Positions 24,904 through 34,221 of a stretch of 64,000 nucleotides of DNA are shown here, in pieces. How positions within the stretch are numbered: position 1 is the stretch's first letter; every line of letters starts with the position of its first letter. The notes under the pieces are model-generated. The model was not told where the DNA came from. It saw only the letters and a program-made list of their open reading frames with translations, and searched no databases. The stretch covers positions 3,605-67,604 of the forward strand of contig DAOUEK010000019.1 of NCBI GenBank assembly GCA_034430425.1, in the 5' to 3' direction. The position numbers were made by a program, and so were the translations under genes. Source of the DNA: WVZH01 sp034430425. GTDB taxonomy: Bacteria; Chloroflexota; Anaerolineae; Anaerolineales; E44-bin32.

Positions 24904-25307
24904 GCATTTTTCTCCCGGTAATTCGCTTGCACTGTCTTCCGGTATGTGATCCAAAAGATCACGACGATGATAACCGCTGTGCTGATCGCTGCTGTCGGCC
25001 ATGATCTGCGTGTGAAGTCTGAACACACGAAAAGCCATCTATCGATCCAATACCAGATGCCGATCAGCAAAACAACGCCCCGCGTCCATTGCAGGGCTCG
25101 AGGCCATCCAAAGAAAAGTGCTGCAGCGGTGAAGATACCGATCAATCCCCAAACACCGTTTTTCAGAAAAAGATACCCTCTGGGAACAGAGAGATTTAGG
25201 TCGGGAAGCGACAAACCTGCCCGTAGTCCAGCAATTTGGATGGCTGAATAGGTTAACACTATCAGGCTTAGAACAGTTACGAGGTGAGGACGTCGTTTAG
25301 ATGACAA
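24900..25307 (-). CDS. Small membrane protein within the carboxylase operon
   Basis: About 135 residues with four hydrophobic segments: TVLSLIVLTYSAIQIAGL, GVWGLIGIFTAAALFFGW, GVVLLIGIWYWID and AAISTAVIIVVIFWITY. I do not recognise a family. The frame stays open to 25412, inside the oxidoreductase gene. I prefer TTG at 25307, preceded by GGGAAAA, which overlaps the oxidoreductase stop by 11 bases. Its own stop overlaps the carboxyltransferase start by four bases. Overlaps on both sides imply tight coupling and suggest it is a genuine, functionally linked gene. The start is uncertain. Confidence 0.62.
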   Translation of the reverse strand: MSSKRRPHLVTVLSLIVLTYSAIQIAGLRAGLSLPDLNLSVPRGYLFLKNGVWGLIGIFTAAALFFGWPRALQWTRGVVLLIGIWYWIDRWLFVCSDFTRRSWPTAAISTAVIIVVIFWITYRKTVQANYREKNA

Positions 25308-26328
25308 GAGTAATTTTCCCCATCTGCTCTCCGGCCGCCAGCCGGGCTTGCGCTGCGGCTGCCTCCTCGAGGCGGAACTGGCGATCGAGAGCGGGTTTGA
25401 GTTTTCCGGCAAAGATCAACTGCATGACCTCTTCAAAGTCGTGCAGCGTGCCCATCGTCGAGCCCAAAATGGATAGATGTTTGCCAAAGATCAAGCGATT
25501 GTCGATTTCGAATTTCGGTCCGGCTGTGTTCCCAACGGTGAGAATGCGGCCTCCTGCTCGAGCAGCGCGCATACTGAGCGGCATGCTTCCGGCACCCACG
25601 TTATCCACGACAAGGTCGACTCCGCGACGATCGGTGGCTTGAAATACAGCTTTGGACCAATTTTCCACTTTGGACCGGTCGATGCATACATCGGCGCCCA
25701 ACGACTCCGCCAGGGCGATTTTTTTCGCATTTGATCCAACGACGAAGACCCTGGCACCGATGTATTTGGCGATCTGAATACTGGCGGTGTTCACGCCGCC
25801 CGAGGCGCCGACGATTAAAACATTTTCGCCGGGCTGTAAATTGCCGCGCCGGATCAACGAGTGCCAGGCGGTATGAAAGACCAAACCTGCTGCCGCTGCG
25901 GTAGTCTCGTCGATGGTCTCGGACAATGGCAACACATTCGTGTGGGGCACGACGACGTACTCGGCATAGGTGCCTCGAATGGTTTCCCCGAGTAAATGCC
26001 ATTGCCGACACATGTTTTCTTTTCCAGCGAGGCAATATTCACACACCCCGCAGCTGATGTTGCTGTTGATCGCCACCCGGGTGCCGAGTTCCAGGTCAGT
26101 GACGCCTTCTCCGAGCTCGGAGATCTCGCCCGCGCCGTCTGCGCCGGGTATGTGCGGATACGCCAATTTCAAGCCCTGCCAGGCTTGACGGACCCACAGA
26201 TCCAGGCGGTTCAAGGCCGCCACGCGCAGACGGATTTGAACTTCTCCGGGACCGGGCTGCGGGGTGTCGATCTCAGCGTAGCGCAGGACTTCGGGTCCGC
26301 CGTGCTCGTCGAACAGGATGGCTTTCAA
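25297..26328 (-). CDS. Zinc-type alcohol dehydrogenase / quinone oxidoreductase family (MDR)
   Basis: A 343-residue medium-chain dehydrogenase/reductase. The N-terminal GroES-like domain includes HIPGADGAGEISELGEGV and the structural-zinc cysteines CGVCEYCLAGKENMC. The Rossmann domain has VLIVGASGGVNTASIQIAK, a modified GxGxxG. The catalytic-zinc ligands are not clear, as in many NADPH quinone or enoyl reductases of this superfamily. The start is TTG at 26328 behind GGAGG, giving the usual MKAILFDEHGG N-terminus. It is first in the minus-strand carboxylase block; a minus-strand TATAAT at 26412-26407 may be its -10 box. Substrate unknown. Confidence 0.85.
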   Translation of the reverse strand: MKAILFDEHGGPEVLRYAEIDTPQPGPGEVQIRLRVAALNRLDLWVRQAWQGLKLAYPHIPGADGAGEISELGEGVTDLELGTRVAINSNISCGVCEYCLAGKENMCRQWHLLGETIRGTYAEYVVVPHTNVLPLSETIDETTAAAAGLVFHTAWHSLIRRGNLQPGENVLIVGASGGVNTASIQIAKYIGARVFVVGSNAKKIALAESLGADVCIDRSKVENWSKAVFQATDRRGVDLVVDNVGAGSMPLSMRAARAGGRILTVGNTAGPKFEIDNRLIFGKHLSILGSTMGTLHDFEEVMQLIFAGKLKPALDRQFRLEEAAAAQARLAAGEQMGKITLVI

Positions 26329-26468
26329 TCCTTGCCTCCGGGAATAGTAGTGTAGAAGTGATCTTGTTTACCTTTGCCGGCGAAATAGCCGATCTTTCAC
26401 TGGCTGATTATATCGTGGGTTTTGTGATGTGGTTCTAAAGCCAGGTGGGAATGTCGGTTGCTTGGGCT

Positions 26469-28580
26469 CTAGTAGAAGGAAATATCGCGAATGTGGACTT
26501 TTTCGTCGCTGAGGCTTTGCCCCAGAATGGTAATTTCGATGCGAGTAACCTCTTTGGGAGCGTCCGGGATGGTTATTTCCACCGTCGGATCGTCCGGCAG
26601 GTTGATGAAGGTATCGGACAACTCGATCGGCTCCGATCCCCAATCCCCATAGAGACGCACTGTAAAAACGATGTCCATGCTGCCGGTCGTTGCTGCAATC
26701 CTGTTGAGGGTTATCGGATGAGCGAAGTTGAAATTGATCGTAAACGGGTTGATATCGAAAGTGCGGATGAGCGTAAAGGGATCGCTATCGAAGATGTACT
26801 CGATTTTTCCCAGGTCAATCTGGGTGTGTTCGATTGTAACCATCTGCTTATCGATTTCCACGTAATTCATCACCGGTTGTTGACGAGCGACCTTTTCTGC
26901 GGCAAGGATCTCGTCGATGTTCGCCGCATAACACATGCGGATGAAAAAGAAGCCATCCGAGCCGTCCGGGTACTTCAAAATTTGTACGATGTGAATATCC
27001 GTGACTTTTTCTTCGTTGAGTAAATCCGAGTATTCCTCTTCGGTAAGGACCAATAGGGTGTTTTCGTCGAGATCACGTTTTTCCAATAGAAAGTGATCTG
27101 CATTTCCGAGGTGGACATTGAGATCTTCGGGGAGGAAGAATCGCTGCAGGATATGTGTCCCGTTCGACCAGGTGGGGGAAACGAAGATACGGTCATTCGG
27201 GTTCATGCGAGCGTGCTCTTCGACGGCGTCGAAGACTTGTTGGGCGCCGTATTGAGCGCCGTAAAGTCCGTAATCTCCGTACCACGTATACCCAAGTGTG
27301 GTCGAATCGTAGAGCATGAAGAGATTCACTCCGACGAAGATAGCGATCGCTGCAAAGCCGAAAGCTTTGTAGGAAACGCGGGGAGAAAGCCAATCTGCCA
27401 GACGTGATATCCCCATTGCCGTAAGAATGGCGGCTGGAATTACGAAGGAGAGGATGCGTGTGATCCCGATGCCCACAATCGACACTCCCAAGGGGGAGCA
27501 GATCATGGCGATCAATACGGCGCGCTGGTGACTCTGCTTTCGGTTTCGAACGGCGTCGATCAGGCCGATCAACATGAAGGGCAGCGTGGCAATGATGATG
27601 TGTCCGTATCCCTGCATGATATGGCGGGTGAGATCGGTCTCCTGGGGGAGATACCAATAGATGGGATTCAAACCCTGCAGGTAGGTCTTGAAAAAGGTGC
27701 CGATTTTTTCCTGCAGGGGAATGTTTTCCAGCCAATACGTACCGAGCATACGTAAATGGAAGTAGGTTTCTCCCTCATAGTCGAGCTGAAATCGGACGTA
27801 CGGCAGTGCGATCAACAAGACTAACAGGAGGGAGAGGAGAAGCGTGCGTTTGTGGGCAACGTGGTAGCGGAAGTCGGAGACGAAAAGCAGCAAGGCGGTC
27901 CCGGCGATGATCAACTGTCCACCGCTGTAACTGTAAAACGCCAATCCGGCGAACAGAATAGTTAGAAGGAGGTTGGCAGGTGATCCATTGCGGTAACGCA
28001 GGTAGAAATAGAACATCAGCGCATACATGCTTACGAATATGACCGTTTCGAAGGCAGTACGCGAGTGCAGGAACCAGGCTGGCGTGATCGATAGTGCCAG
28101 AATCCCAACCCACCAGAAGCGGATGCGAAAGATATTGCGCAGTATCAAACCAACGGCAATGGCGGCCAGGACCGAAATCAACGCAGAAACCGCACGGGTC
28201 ACGAAAACGGATTTGCCAAAGAGCATGTAGGGAATCACTTGCACGTAGACGGAGAGGCTGAGGTTGTAGAGGTAGTTGTTTTCGAAGTAGGTCGGAAGCA
28301 GCGTCCCGTCGCCATCTCGAAAGTCGTTGTTAACCAGATCTTCAGCGAGAACGGTTTGGGCGGCCTCATCGGTGAAGAAGTAAATCGGGAATTTTTCGAG
28401 TGCGATCAGACGCGTGACGGCGTACAGCAGCAGCACGACGACAAAAAGTTGGGTGTCTCGTTCCCATTTGTGAGGGGTCAAGAGGCGCGCGGATAACGCT
28501 TTCAAACGGGCACCGAAATCATGAAGTCGTTCTCTGATTTTTATTTTTCGGATCGTCCGCTGTCTGACCAATTTCGACAA
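26469..28580 (-). CDS. GT39-like membrane glycosyltransferase with C-terminal beta domain
   Basis: A 703-residue GT-C fold protein similar to the PMT/ArnT group, which transfer sugars from polyprenyl phosphates. About a dozen membrane helices span residues 45-445. The first extracytoplasmic loop has FPIYFFTDEAAQTVLAEDLV, where an acidic residue is typically catalytic. The soluble tail has an alpha/beta part, then after about residue 600 a beta-sandwich-like segment (FNFAHPITLNRIAATTGS, IEITILGQSL) reminiscent of discoidin-type sugar-binding domains. The start (TTG at 28580 or 28571) is uncertain. A paralogous gene lies just upstream on the same strand. Acceptor and sugar are unknown. Confidence 0.8.
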   Translation of the reverse strand: MSKLVRQRTIRKIKIRERLHDFGARLKALSARLLTPHKWERDTQLFVVVLLLYAVTRLIALEKFPIYFFTDEAAQTVLAEDLVNNDFRDGDGTLLPTYFENNYLYNLSLSVYVQVIPYMLFGKSVFVTRAVSALISVLAAIAVGLILRNIFRIRFWWVGILALSITPAWFLHSRTAFETVIFVSMYALMFYFYLRYRNGSPANLLLTILFAGLAFYSYSGGQLIIAGTALLLFVSDFRYHVAHKRTLLLSLLLVLLIALPYVRFQLDYEGETYFHLRMLGTYWLENIPLQEKIGTFFKTYLQGLNPIYWYLPQETDLTRHIMQGYGHIIIATLPFMLIGLIDAVRNRKQSHQRAVLIAMICSPLGVSIVGIGITRILSFVIPAAILTAMGISRLADWLSPRVSYKAFGFAAIAIFVGVNLFMLYDSTTLGYTWYGDYGLYGAQYGAQQVFDAVEEHARMNPNDRIFVSPTWSNGTHILQRFFLPEDLNVHLGNADHFLLEKRDLDENTLLVLTEEEYSDLLNEEKVTDIHIVQILKYPDGSDGFFFIRMCYAANIDEILAAEKVARQQPVMNYVEIDKQMVTIEHTQIDLGKIEYIFDSDPFTLIRTFDINPFTINFNFAHPITLNRIAATTGSMDIVFTVRLYGDWGSEPIELSDTFINLPDDPTVEITIPDAPKEVTRIEITILGQSLSDEKVHIRDISFY

Positions 28581-28625
28581 CTCCCTCGTTGATCATCCCA
28601 TGCCAGGATGGCAATTTAGTTATGG

Positions 28626-30593
28626 CTACGGTTGAAGCATGCGGAAATAGTACAACGGCTCCCCGGCATCATCCCGTTCGACGGTCGTGGTACCCCGGGG
28701 ATAATTTTGTTCGATCTCCGTCAGCGCTTCGGCGTTATGTGACAAAATGACGAACGCGGTTGGTTCTTCGATGCGTGAGGGCAATTGTTCCCAATCGATC
28801 GGCCAGGAAACGTCGTGTCCGTTGGCGTTGGATGCGATGTACGGCAAACAGGGAAGCGTGTTGTAGCCCATCACCGGTTGGCCCAGAAAGTAAACTTCCA
28901 ATTCAGTCTCTTGTTGGCGAATGGTTTCTCCAATTTTGCGAGCGACGAGGCTTTTCATATCAGAATAACGTCCCTCCTGAATCGCCTGGTTGAAGAAGCG
29001 AATTTCGGAATAGCCCACGATCAGCATAAAAGCGACCGCAGACACCGCGAAATGGGTGTTGTATTGCGGTTTTGTCGTTCGGATTTGCTGGTGGATTTCG
29101 TGCAACGGCAGAGCGATGATTACCGCAGCGATGGGTGCAGCAAGCAGCAATCGCTGTGTATTGGGGGGACCGACGCTGAACGTCGAAGCGAGAATGGGTC
29201 CGATGAGCGCGATCAAGAGAATGTTATATTCCGGGCGTTTAATCCGCAGCAATGTGATGATCAAACCGGCGATGAACAAGGTGGCTGGCAAGGCGAGCAG
29301 CATCGGTGTTCCCGGGCTGTATACACCCAGGATTGGACGGGCGGTGAAACCGAGAAGGGTGTCCCAAAACTGTTTGGCGAAGATTATAAATGCCGAGTCG
29401 CCCGTGGACAGTGATGTATTCCGAATCCAATCTCCCTTCAATATCGATACACGATTGAGTGGTGCAACCAACTCGTTGGGATTCTGAAGGTAGAAAAGCG
29501 CGAGGGGGAGCACGATGACGGCTGCGATCAGCAGCATACCTGTAAATCCGGGTAAGCGACCCGTTTTGGGTCGTGATTTCCACAGGATGAGGATCCATAC
29601 CAGCGCAAAAACCGGCAGCAAGTGTCCGGTTGTATAGAAGTATTGTGCGAGGCCGATGGCGAGGCCCGCGCCGACGAAGGCAAACCGCTTATTCTCCTGC
29701 CAGGCCACCCATATTGCAGCGATCATCACCATCAGGAAGAAACCGTCCCAGATGTTGGGGAGGGCGATGCGGCTGAAAAGTAGATGGTAGTGGAAAACGG
29801 AGAGGAACAGTGCCGCGATAACACCCGGGAGACGGCCGAACATCCATCTTGCCGCCCAATAGACAGCCAGGACAGTGAGAGCGCCGCCAACTGCAGAGGG
29901 AATGCGCATGGCCAAAACACTCCGTCCGAAAATTTCTTGGAATATGGATGCAGACCAGAACTGAAGCGCAGGAAACGAGAACCAACCCATGATTAGCAGG
30001 TTGCTGCGTACGCCGGTCGAATAATCCCAGGCCATCAGACCGACCGATCCTTCGTCGCCGCTGACGGTGTAAGGAAGCTGATCGAGTTGGATGATGCGAG
30101 ATGCGAGGGCGATGGCTGTGAGGACTCCGGCCAGGATCCAATCCCGGCGGTCAATTCCCCGCAGTGATTCTTTCCAAGATCCCCGCCAATATGCCGCAAC
30201 AACGGACAGACAACCTGCGAGCCAGATTACGGCATGCCAGGGCGAGTGGGCGATGAGGGCATTGCTGGCTGCCGCACGCGATGCCATGGAAAGTGAAAAG
30301 CCAAAGATCAATAGGAGCACTTGCGGTTTGGAGATATCCAGGCGTGAAGCGGCTGTACCCAGTATTCTCTGTAACCTATCCGCAATTGTTGTGGAATTGG
30401 CGGTGAGCACACCGATTAGAAAGCCGCCTGCGCCAAAGGCCAGCATCATTGTGGTGATCAACTTGTGTGGGCTGATCTGCGCGAGATACTGTCCCAGGAA
30501 GACGAGCAGTAAACCCCCGACCATTAGTAAAGTGCTTTCTAACGATGCGGATGACTCCCGATCATGAAGAGTCTCTTCGTGATTTATCGTCAT
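28626..30593 (-). CDS. GT39-like membrane glycosyltransferase
   Basis: A 655-residue polytopic membrane protein of the GT-C/PMT_2 type. The first large loop carries LPYTVSGDEGSVGLMAWDY near residue 174, the usual acidic catalytic-loop pattern. Multiple helices follow up to about residue 540, then a soluble C-terminal part (about 540-655). GGAGGG precedes the ATG well. It lies 45 bases before the other GT39-like gene, so the pair is probably cotranscribed and may add sugars to surface lipids or proteins. The exact donor and acceptor cannot be inferred. Confidence 0.82.
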   Translation of the reverse strand: MTINHEETLHDRESSASLESTLLMVGGLLLVFLGQYLAQISPHKLITTMMLAFGAGGFLIGVLTANSTTIADRLQRILGTAASRLDISKPQVLLLIFGFSLSMASRAAASNALIAHSPWHAVIWLAGCLSVVAAYWRGSWKESLRGIDRRDWILAGVLTAIALASRIIQLDQLPYTVSGDEGSVGLMAWDYSTGVRSNLLIMGWFSFPALQFWSASIFQEIFGRSVLAMRIPSAVGGALTVLAVYWAARWMFGRLPGVIAALFLSVFHYHLLFSRIALPNIWDGFFLMVMIAAIWVAWQENKRFAFVGAGLAIGLAQYFYTTGHLLPVFALVWILILWKSRPKTGRLPGFTGMLLIAAVIVLPLALFYLQNPNELVAPLNRVSILKGDWIRNTSLSTGDSAFIIFAKQFWDTLLGFTARPILGVYSPGTPMLLALPATLFIAGLIITLLRIKRPEYNILLIALIGPILASTFSVGPPNTQRLLLAAPIAAVIIALPLHEIHQQIRTTKPQYNTHFAVSAVAFMLIVGYSEIRFFNQAIQEGRYSDMKSLVARKIGETIRQQETELEVYFLGQPVMGYNTLPCLPYIASNANGHDVSWPIDWEQLPSRIEEPTAFVILSHNAEALTEIEQNYPRGTTTVERDDAGEPLYYFRMLQP

Positions 30594-30860
30594 GTTTCCC
30601 TCCGGATTGTCGATTGCATACAGGCGTCATCGCATTCGGCGGGGTGAATTTCCGGGTTCGCAATTTGCTGAATATTGTACGGCTTTCTCGAATCCGTTGA
30701 AAGTTGCGTAAAGGCAGGACCACCTTCGAAAGCCTTTCTCGCCGGGAGGGTTTTGGCGGCTTGGATTCCCATCGTGGAAAGCAAAAACTCCCTTTTCACA
30801 CCACAAGCAGTATCAAAAGATGGTTTATAATGCAGCGCTTCGTACAGCAGTGGGTTGGAT

Positions 30861-32048
30861 TCAGCGCAGTCCTAACTCGTTCCGGGAGATTACCAGGCGT
30901 TGAATCTCGCTGGTTCCTTCGTATATCTCTGTGATCTTGGCGTCACGGAAATAGCGTTCGACAGGTAATTCCTTCGAATAACCCATTCCGGCGTGAATTT
31001 GTACCGCGGCGTGGGCGCAGAACATGGCTGTCTCTGAGGCAAATAATTTCGCCATTGAAGCTTCCAGGGTATATCGTTCCCCTGTTCCTTTGGCGCGCTG
31101 CTTGGCGAGTGCAGCTTGATAGGTCAACAACCTGCTGGCTTCGATTCGTGTCTTCATATCGGCGATCTTGAATGCGATCCCCTGGAATTGACCGATTTTC
31201 TTCCCGAACGCTTCGCGTTCTCGCGCAAACTCGAGGCTGGCTTCGTATGCGGCTTCGGCGATACCCAGTGACTGGGCAGCGATTCCGATGCGACCCGCAT
31301 CGAGCACCGCCATGGCGATTTTGAATCCATCGCCTTCCTCGCCAAGACGGTTCGCCAGCGGACAGCGGTAATCCTCGAAGAGAATCTCACTGGTCGCCGA
31401 GGCGCGGATACCCAGCTTGGGTTCGGTTTTTCCCAGGCTGAATCCGACCTCTTTGGGGTCGACGAGAAAGGCAGTAACCCCTTTATGCCCTTTTTCTGGC
31501 GCGGTCAGCATGAAAACGATAAAGAAGTCGGCCATGGGCGCGCTGCTGACCCACGATTTTCTCCCGTTGAGCAGATAAACATCCCCGTCCTGCGCGGCGC
31601 GGGAACGCATCGTCGCCGCGTCCGATCCGGACATGGGTTCGGTGAGAGAATACGCCCCGATTGCCTCGCCCGAGGCGACGGGAACGAGGAATTTCTGCTT
31701 CTGTTCTTCCGTCCCGAAACGCTCGATGCCGTAGCAATACAGGGAGTTATTGACCGACATAATCGTCCCATGCGCTGCATCCGCTTTACAGATCTCTTCC
31801 AACGCCAAGACGTAGGAAATTGTGTCCATGCCCGTACCGCCATACTTCTCGGCGATCTCGATTCCCATAAATCCCATTTTGCCCATTTTACGGATGGTTT
31901 CGAGCGGGAATTTGCCACTTTCGTCGAATTCGGTTGCGATGGGCGCGATCTCCTTTTGTGCGAAATCTCGCGCTGCCTGGCGAATCATATGGTGCTCTTC
32001 GGTGAGTGAAAGGTTGATGCCTTGTTCTGTGGATGCAGCAGCTGCCAT
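30861..32048 (-). CDS. Acyl-CoA dehydrogenase
   Basis: FAD-dependent dehydrogenation of acyl-CoA to enoyl-CoA in beta-oxidation or butyrate-type metabolism. The 395-residue protein has the full family layout: an N-terminal helical domain, AYSLTEPMSGSDAATMRSRA in the flavin-contacting region, GIAAQSLGIAEAAYEASLEF, and the C-terminal KITEIYEGTSEIQRLVISR, in which the Glu of YEGT is the usual catalytic base. I chose the ATG at 32048 behind GGAGGGG; the frame opens earlier at 32111. It is divergent from gatC. A minus-strand TATAAT at 32090-32085 is a likely -10 box. Chain-length preference unknown; no etfAB in the window. Confidence 0.93.
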   Translation of the reverse strand: MAAAASTEQGINLSLTEEHHMIRQAARDFAQKEIAPIATEFDESGKFPLETIRKMGKMGFMGIEIAEKYGGTGMDTISYVLALEEICKADAAHGTIMSVNNSLYCYGIERFGTEEQKQKFLVPVASGEAIGAYSLTEPMSGSDAATMRSRAAQDGDVYLLNGRKSWVSSAPMADFFIVFMLTAPEKGHKGVTAFLVDPKEVGFSLGKTEPKLGIRASATSEILFEDYRCPLANRLGEEGDGFKIAMAVLDAGRIGIAAQSLGIAEAAYEASLEFAREREAFGKKIGQFQGIAFKIADMKTRIEASRLLTYQAALAKQRAKGTGERYTLEASMAKLFASETAMFCAHAAVQIHAGMGYSKELPVERYFRDAKITEIYEGTSEIQRLVISRNELGLR

Positions 32049-32084
32049 TCGTTCCCCTCCGTTAATCAGATCATACGTGCAGCG

Positions 32085-32090
32085 ATTATA
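32085..32090 (-). promoter_or_regulatory. Candidate -10 box for the acyl-CoA dehydrogenase gene
   Basis: Minus-strand TATAAT about 37 bases before the start at 32048. A matching -35 is not convincing. It lies back to back with the gatC promoter. Confidence 0.4.
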
Positions 32091-32100
32091 GCATGGTGCT

Positions 32101-32129
32101 TTGACCGCCATTTAACCAACGGGTACAAT
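32101..32129 (+). promoter_or_regulatory. Promoter of gatCA
   Basis: TTGACC (32101-32106), spacer of exactly 17 bases, TACAAT (32124-32129). The start point would fall near 32136, only about 13 bases before the gatC ATG, just enough for the GGAGG at 32139-32143. It is one of the two best sigma-70-like promoters in the window. Confidence 0.65.
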
Positions 32130-32148
32130 GATCGCAGTGGAGGTCATC

Positions 32149-32487
32149 ATGACACGGGAATCCGGAAATCATGCGTTGGATGAAATCAGTGAAGAATTAT
32201 TCCGTCATCTGGTCGATTTGGCCGCATTCCATCTGGAAGACGACGAAGCAACGTACTTGCAGCGAGAATTGAATGGCCAACTCAAAGCCATACGGGAGCT
32301 TGATGCCATCGAAGTCGATGCGAATGTGTCAATCACTTCCCACGGGGTTCCCTATGCTGAGGCAATGTGGTTGCGAGAGGATCGTATCGAGCCGTCAAGC
32401 ATGGCCGATGACATACTAGAACAAGCCCCGGAAGTCGATGAGCGGTCAATCATCGTGCCCGACATCCCCCACGAGGAAATAACGTGA
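32149..32487 (+). CDS. gatC: Asp/Glu-tRNA amidotransferase subunit C
   Basis: Small helical subunit that stabilises the GatCAB amidotransferase, which converts Glu-tRNA(Gln) and/or Asp-tRNA(Asn) to the amidated forms. About 112 residues. The GatC pattern is ISEELFRHLVDLAAFHLEDDE, then LQRELNGQLKAIRELDAIEV, and a C-terminal part ending VDERSIIVPDIPHEEIT. I chose the ATG at 32149, preceded by GGAGG; an upstream ATG at 32128 lacks one. Its stop overlaps the gatA GTG start (GTGA), so the two are coupled. gatB lies 5 kb downstream. Confidence 0.9.
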   Translation: MTRESGNHALDEISEELFRHLVDLAAFHLEDDEATYLQRELNGQLKAIRELDAIEVDANVSITSHGVPYAEAMWLREDRIEPSSMADDILEQAPEVDERSIIVPDIPHEEIT

Positions 32488-34082
32488 CCATATCACTGTG
32501 CGATCTGCCGGCTCATCAATTGGTTCGTAAGCTGCGAGACGGTGAGTGTACGGCGGCGGAAATTCTCGAATCGACGCTGGATCGCATTCAGGCGGTTGAG
32601 GGGTCGCCGCCAACGACGCATGCCGCTTCGAAGGAGACACATAACGCTGATGAAATCCATGCTTACATTACGTTGACGACGGAGCGAGCGCGTTTGCAGG
32701 CGAAGCGTGTCGATCAAGCGTTGGCGATAGGCGAAGATCCTGGTCCTTTGGCTGGGATTCCCCTGGCTGTGAAGGATATTTTCTGCGTCGAAGGAACGCC
32801 ATCGACGGCAGGGTCGAAGATCCTGGATAACTTCGTGGCGCCCTACAGCGCCACACCGGTGCAGCGCCTGGAGGCTGCCGGCGCAGTCACCCTGGGTAAA
32901 GTCAATCTGGATGAGTTTACCTTTGGTTCGTCGAACGAGTCGTCCGCATTTCAACCTTCCCCGAGAAACCCATGGGATCCCGCACGTGTACCCGGCGGAT
33001 CCTCAGGGGGAAGCGCGGCGGCTGTGGCAGCAGGCGAAGCCGTGATCTCGCTGGGCACCGACACGGCCGGTTCGATACGGCAGCCGGCCGCTTTTTGTGG
33101 GGTCGTGGGCTTGAAACCCACGTATGGCCGGGTTTCGCGCTTCGGATTGATCGCTTTCGCCTCTTCGCTCGATTGTCCGGGTCCGGTTACGCGAGACGTT
33201 CGGGACTCAGCAATGATGATGAATGTTATCGCCGGAAAGGATGTGCGTGATGCCACGGCGGTTCGCTCGCCGGTTCCGGATCATCTGGAAGGACTCGAGG
33301 ATGGTGTGAAGGGATTGCGGATTGGGATTTCGCCGGATTACTTCCGCCTGAAGTATCCCGATCCCGAATCCGGAGGCCTGCTGGAGCAGCCGATCGCATC
33401 GGAAATCGATGAGCGTGTTCGGGGGGCAGCGGAGATATTGGCGAAGATGGGCGCGGAGATCGTCGAGGACATCCCTCTGTCGAACACTCGCTATGGGATT
33501 CCCGTATATTTCATTGTATCTCGTGTTGAAGCCGCTTCCAATTTGCATCGCTATGACGGTGTCAAATACGGCTATCGTTATCCTGAGCCCGTAGCAGATT
33601 TGCGCGAGTTGTATCGACGAAGCCGCGGCCAAGGATTTGGACCTCAGCCGAAGTTGCGCATCCTGATGGGCATGTATGTATCGGCAGAACAGTATGAGAA
33701 AGGTTATTACCAGAAAGCCTTGCGCGTACGAACGTTGATCCGCGGTGATTTCGATCGGATTTTCGATCCGCAGGGCGATTATGCACTGGACGGTCTGCTT
33801 ACGGCGACGACTCCCACGACGGCGTTTCCCCTGGGTGCGGTGTATGGGGATTCGGTCTTGATGCAGTATGCGGATTTGTTGACTGTTCCGGCAAACCTGG
33901 CGGGTATTCCCGGACTCTCCGTCCCGGCCGGTTTCGATACACAAGGATTGCCCATCGGTATTCAATTCCTCGGTTCGGATTTCTCCGAGGCAAAACTGCT
34001 GCGTATCGGTCGGGCCTACGAAACGGCTACGGCGGACGAAGCCTGGAGACAATTGAGACCGGATATGCTCAAGAACGTATGA
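32484..34082 (+). CDS. gatA: Asp/Glu-tRNA amidotransferase subunit A
   Basis: Glutaminase/amidase subunit of GatCAB that releases ammonia from glutamine. The 532-residue amidase-signature protein has Lys in PLAVKDIFCVEG (about 93), the cis-Ser in PGGSSGGSAAAVAAGEAV (about 170), the nucleophilic Ser in LGTDTAGSIRQPAAFCG (about 194) and GLKPTYGRVSRFGL. It is slightly longer than usual because of a polar insertion near residues 35-55. The start is GTG overlapping the gatC stop, with ACGAGG upstream. The full catalytic triad indicates an active enzyme. Confidence 0.95.
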   Translation: MTISLCDLPAHQLVRKLRDGECTAAEILESTLDRIQAVEGSPPTTHAASKETHNADEIHAYITLTTERARLQAKRVDQALAIGEDPGPLAGIPLAVKDIFCVEGTPSTAGSKILDNFVAPYSATPVQRLEAAGAVTLGKVNLDEFTFGSSNESSAFQPSPRNPWDPARVPGGSSGGSAAAVAAGEAVISLGTDTAGSIRQPAAFCGVVGLKPTYGRVSRFGLIAFASSLDCPGPVTRDVRDSAMMMNVIAGKDVRDATAVRSPVPDHLEGLEDGVKGLRIGISPDYFRLKYPDPESGGLLEQPIASEIDERVRGAAEILAKMGAEIVEDIPLSNTRYGIPVYFIVSRVEAASNLHRYDGVKYGYRYPEPVADLRELYRRSRGQGFGPQPKLRILMGMYVSAEQYEKGYYQKALRVRTLIRGDFDRIFDPQGDYALDGLLTATTPTTAFPLGAVYGDSVLMQYADLLTVPANLAGIPGLSVPAGFDTQGLPIGIQFLGSDFSEAKLLRIGRAYETATADEAWRQLRPDMLKNV

Positions 34083-34221
34083 TACACTTCGATTTTCAAC
34101 AATACTTACCCGGTCTGGAAGACTCGTTTTCCAGGAATTCTCCTTCCGGGGTAATTTCGTATCAACCTATACTCAGCGTACCTACATCTATGGGTAGGCC
34201 TGATAATCTTCAGGTGAGAAC

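Noticed and set aside
30826..30831. Isolated plus-strand TATAAT upstream of nothing on that strand
   Set aside because: No -35 and no plus-strand gene follows for more than 1 kb; probably chance, although an antisense RNA cannot be excluded.
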